A stretch of 64,000 nt of DNA from Isochrysis galbana (lineage: Eukaryota; Haptophyta; Isochrysidales; Isochrysidaceae), in the NCBI GenBank assembly GCA_018136815.1, contig CM030933.1, positions 4,878,557 to 4,942,556 on the forward strand, given 5' to 3'. A program made the position numbers and the translations under genes. Shown here piece by piece: positions 61,208 through 64,000 of this stretch. Within the stretch, counting starts at the first letter, position 1; the number at the start of each line of letters is the position of its first letter. The notes under the pieces were generated by a model. The model did not search any database. It was not told the origin of the DNA and saw only the letters and a list, made by a program, of their open reading frames with translations.

Positions 61208-64000
61208 ATGGGCGGCTTATTCAGCCGGCCACACCGCATCTCTGAGGCGCGTGTTAGACTCGGCAAGTCGGAGGGGCGAGGGCAGGGTGTCTTCCTCACC
61301 GCCGACGCTGATGCCGGCGCCCTTCTCTGCTCCGAGCTGCCTCTTCTCGCGCTGGCCTCCGATCCAATGCTGTGTGCCGGCTGTGGCCGTGTCGCAGGCT
61401 CCCTGCCGCAGCTGCTCCACGCCCACGCCGAGGCACTCGAGCGAAGCAGCGGCGAGCGATTACTCGTCTCGAACGGCGAGCGCCTTCCTGCCGCCGGGAG
61501 TGCCGAGCACGCATGTAACTGTAAGTGTGGTCAAATGTACTGCAGTGATGCGTGCCGCGCCAAGGACCTACCAGTACACGCGTTGCTCTGCACGAGCGAC
61601 GCCGACAGCACTGACGGGGAGTACGCAGCACGACTCGCCGAACTGATTGATTGCGGCAGTGAGCTGTCGCCCTGCTTGCCACTCTCGGTTCGTGCTGTTG
61701 TCAAACTCGTGGCCGACACCCTCACGTCCCACGGCAACTTTGACACTGCCAGGCTGGAACTAGAACAGGCAACGGGGCCGCTTTCGGAGTTCGGTACTAC
61801 AAGGGGACCCAGGGATCGCATCATGGACAGCAATTGCACCACACATGATGATGCTACGCAAATATATGATCCAGCCGACAGCGATATACAAGAGCGATCC
61901 AGCGAATGCTCTGCTGACGATGTGGAGAAGGGCATGTACGAGCCCAGAACGTCCAACGAGACGAGAGAGCTGGATGGAGAGCGCGTTGAGCACGACGATG
62001 AAGGCCTTTTGCTCGCCAACTTGTACACGAGCGTATGGCACGCCCTACTCGAGCATATCCTTCGACGTGCGTTTCTAGGTGGAGCCAATTCCAACTTCAG
62101 CAACCATAATCCAGCGGATGCAACACATGTCCTGACAAGCCTCAAAGGCCTGGGACCTGAGTGGTTCATAGCCCTGTGCACCGCCGTGGAGCGGCATGCC
62201 ATACCCATTGTTGTGCCTCATCCGCTACAGCGACACATCGAGAATCTTGTGAACTCGACTGCTGACACCGCCTCAGCAGGCAAAATGTCGACAGAGTACA
62301 TGCACCTGCTATGTGCAATCCTTGAGAGATCTGTTGAGGATACTGCGGCACAGTTGACGGGCTCTTCTGATGGCGACCTCACCTCCAGCCGGTCCAAGCG
62401 CGCCCGGCGGAGCAGTCAGGAAGCGGGTCTCACGCATCTCCAAGCTCTATACGCCGGGGCTGAGGGAGCCGACGTCTTCCCGCCCTTTGTGGGAATGGCT
62501 TTAACGCCCATTGCTTGCATGGCAAATCACTCGTGCGAACCCAATTGTAGAGTGCGATTCCGAGATTCGCGAGGAGCGAATGATGCTGCACACATCGACG
62601 GCGGTTGGGAAAGGTGTGAGCTTCTTGCCGAGTGCCCATTGCGCTGCGGCGATGAGGTGCTCATTAGCTACGTCGGTCCAACTCTTCCCTTGCATGAAAG
62701 ACGAGCGCATCTGAGAACGGTCTTCGGATTTCATTGTGAATGCGACAAGTGCGAGCTTGAGGAGCACATCAACACAGCTCATGCTTTGCTTGACACAGCC
62801 AGCACGGTATCCGGGAACGCCCGTACTTTGGGGAGCGAAGGTGATCCACAAGCAGACGTCTCCGATCTCCATGATCTTGCCTCTAGAGCTCTCTCTGCGG
62901 GCCTCGCGAGCCAGGCCGCCCAGCTCTTCCGTCTCATCTTGACCACGCCCATGGTCGTTGGGAAACAAGAGCGCCGAGCTCCGGCGACGCTTGGAGGCAG
63001 CAACCGTCACCCACCTGATGCTAATGCCGAGAATGGGCAGTCCACTGGCCGCACCTGTAGCTTCGGCGGCGACGGTCTTGGAGGCCTCGTCGACGGCGAC
63101 GCTCACTTAGGCCTTGGCGGAGCTCTCTTGCGCATGAGGGATTTTGGCGGCGCGCGCAACGCATGGCGTGAAGGCGCAAGGCTCTGTCCAACCCACAAAG
63201 GGCTTCAGCGCGAAGTAGAGACTATTGAAAGCTACTGCAACGAAGGCGGCGAGGAAGACGGCGAGTTGGGCTACCATGACAACGGGCCAGAGCATGGGAA
63301 ACGAGTTGTCCGCTCCTCGGCCGCATCCGGAACATCGGGTTGTGTGCTCCCCACGACTCGTACGCATTTGGTGAGTCTTGGCCGTTGCGCTTGCGAGACA
63401 TCGCAGCCACTTTTCTCGTTGGCTGAATGCTCCGCGCTAGTTGCGGCGAGCGAGGCGCACGCCACGTCTTGTGGTGGGTGGAGCACGTCACGCCATTCGC
63501 ATGTGCCGACCACGGACCTGGAGGTGCATGCAGTGAAGCCTGTGCTCAAATGGTTTAACCGAGCGTGCCGCGAGCAACTCTTTCCACTCGTTGCAATGGC
63601 ATTTTCGCACCTGAATGTGAGCGCAGAGAGACTGAGGGTGTCCGATGCATTTGTGGTGAGGTATGATGCCGACGGAGGGCAGGTGATCACCACCCGCGAT
63701 GCCTCCCCTGGATCAATGCATTGCCAGCTAGTCTTGCCCGTCATGGAAGCCTTCCTTATACGGGCCGTTTGCGACGTCATCAAAGGTCTCTGCGCCTTGC
63801 ATTGGCCATCACGCTTACACCTTCCTTCATGGTCTGCAGGCCAGCTTGCCCCCTCATGCGGACAATGCGCACTTCTCGCTCACAATCGCGCTGAACCCCC
63901 GGTCCGATTTTCATGGAGGCGGAACCCGATTCGAGGCAACCGGGCTTGTGCTTTCTCCGGATGTTGGCCACGTAGTTTGCTTCCCAGGTAGCCTGAGGCA
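61208..64000 (+). CDS. SET/MYND (SMYD-like) - TPR - prolyl 4-hydroxylase-like fusion, partial
   Basis: Exon 1 is 61208-63682 (825 codons), GT-AG intron 63683-63839, exon 2 from 63840 to beyond the window. It starts with a split SET domain (ARVRLGKSEGRGQGVFLTAD) around a MYND-type zinc cluster (CAGCG ... CNCKCGQMYCSDACRAKDLP, H, C; ~55-128). The SET core has NHSCEPNC near 440, then GDEVLISYVGP and the post-SET HCECDKCELEE near 509. A TPR-like helical part (545-690; LGLGGALLRMRDFGGARNAW) follows, as in SMYD proteins. After residue ~718 a second unit begins with LFSLAECSALVAASEAHA. It continues VSDAFVVRYDADGGQ, spliced to ASLPPHADNAHFSLTIALNP and GGGTRF..VVCFPGSLR: an HxD-containing 2-oxoglutarate/Fe(II) hydroxylase. 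Both halves are enzymes; the fusion suggests methylation and hydroxylation of one target. Confidence 0.78.

Noticed and set aside
1-64000. CRISPR arrays, operons, ribosome-binding sites
   Set aside because: The window is eukaryotic; direct repeats present (202 bp, ~157 bp, short units) lack the regular repeat-spacer pattern of CRISPR.

Overview
The window is nuclear DNA of a photosynthetic eukaryote, not a prokaryote. Evidence: spliced genes with short GT-AG introns (about 65-195 nt) and one GC-AG intron, a light-harvesting protein of the fucoxanthin/chlorophyll a-c type, a septin, an ESCRT Vta1 homologue, a SET/MYND protein and many retrotransposon and DNA-transposon remnants in GC-rich DNA. 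A haptophyte fits best; an ochrophyte or a dinoflagellate cannot be excluded without database searches.

Layout. 0-8 kb: a broken Copia-like piece, a C2H2 zinc-finger gene (-), a non-LTR ORF1 copy (-) and a Vta1/LIP5-like gene with a WW domain (-). 8.6-13.2 kb: a segment bounded by inverted repeats carrying GATAGCTATC-type palindromes, with a decayed AT-rich foreign-looking island and a secreted two-repeat SH3-like gene. 13.3-19 kb: a GT8 glycosyltransferase (+), retrotransposon debris, a truncated transposase-like ORF (-) and a three-exon ABC ATPase (+). 19-23 kb: repeats, including a long foldback split by a retroelement with a 16-bp target duplication. 23.5-30 kb: a coiled-coil gene (-), retroelement pieces and a four-exon zinc alcohol dehydrogenase (-). 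30-36 kb: a SAP protein (+), a strand-skewed segment without genes, a glutaredoxin-like gene (-) and an F-box-like/MATH/zinc gene (-). 36-39 kb: an apparently complete hAT transposon (+) nested in a retroelement copy. 39-50 kb: an SDR gene (-), a TIR-bounded segment holding a 202-bp tandem repeat, and the light-harvesting gene (+). 50-64 kb: histidinol-phosphate aminotransferase (-), a non-LTR remnant (+), a five-exon septin (-), a RING-H2 protein (-) and a SET/MYND-TPR-prolyl-hydroxylase fusion (+) that runs off the end.

The host genes show no operon logic; they are single-copy housekeeping genes separated by transposable elements. The dominant repeat is a non-LTR retrotransposon group. Its copies start with a short hairpin just before ATGGAGCGCGCGCC, keep the 5' end, and are often internally deleted so that ORF1 is joined to reverse-transcriptase or 3' sequence. 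Exon joins were inferred by reading splice sites and reading frame; none has transcript support here.
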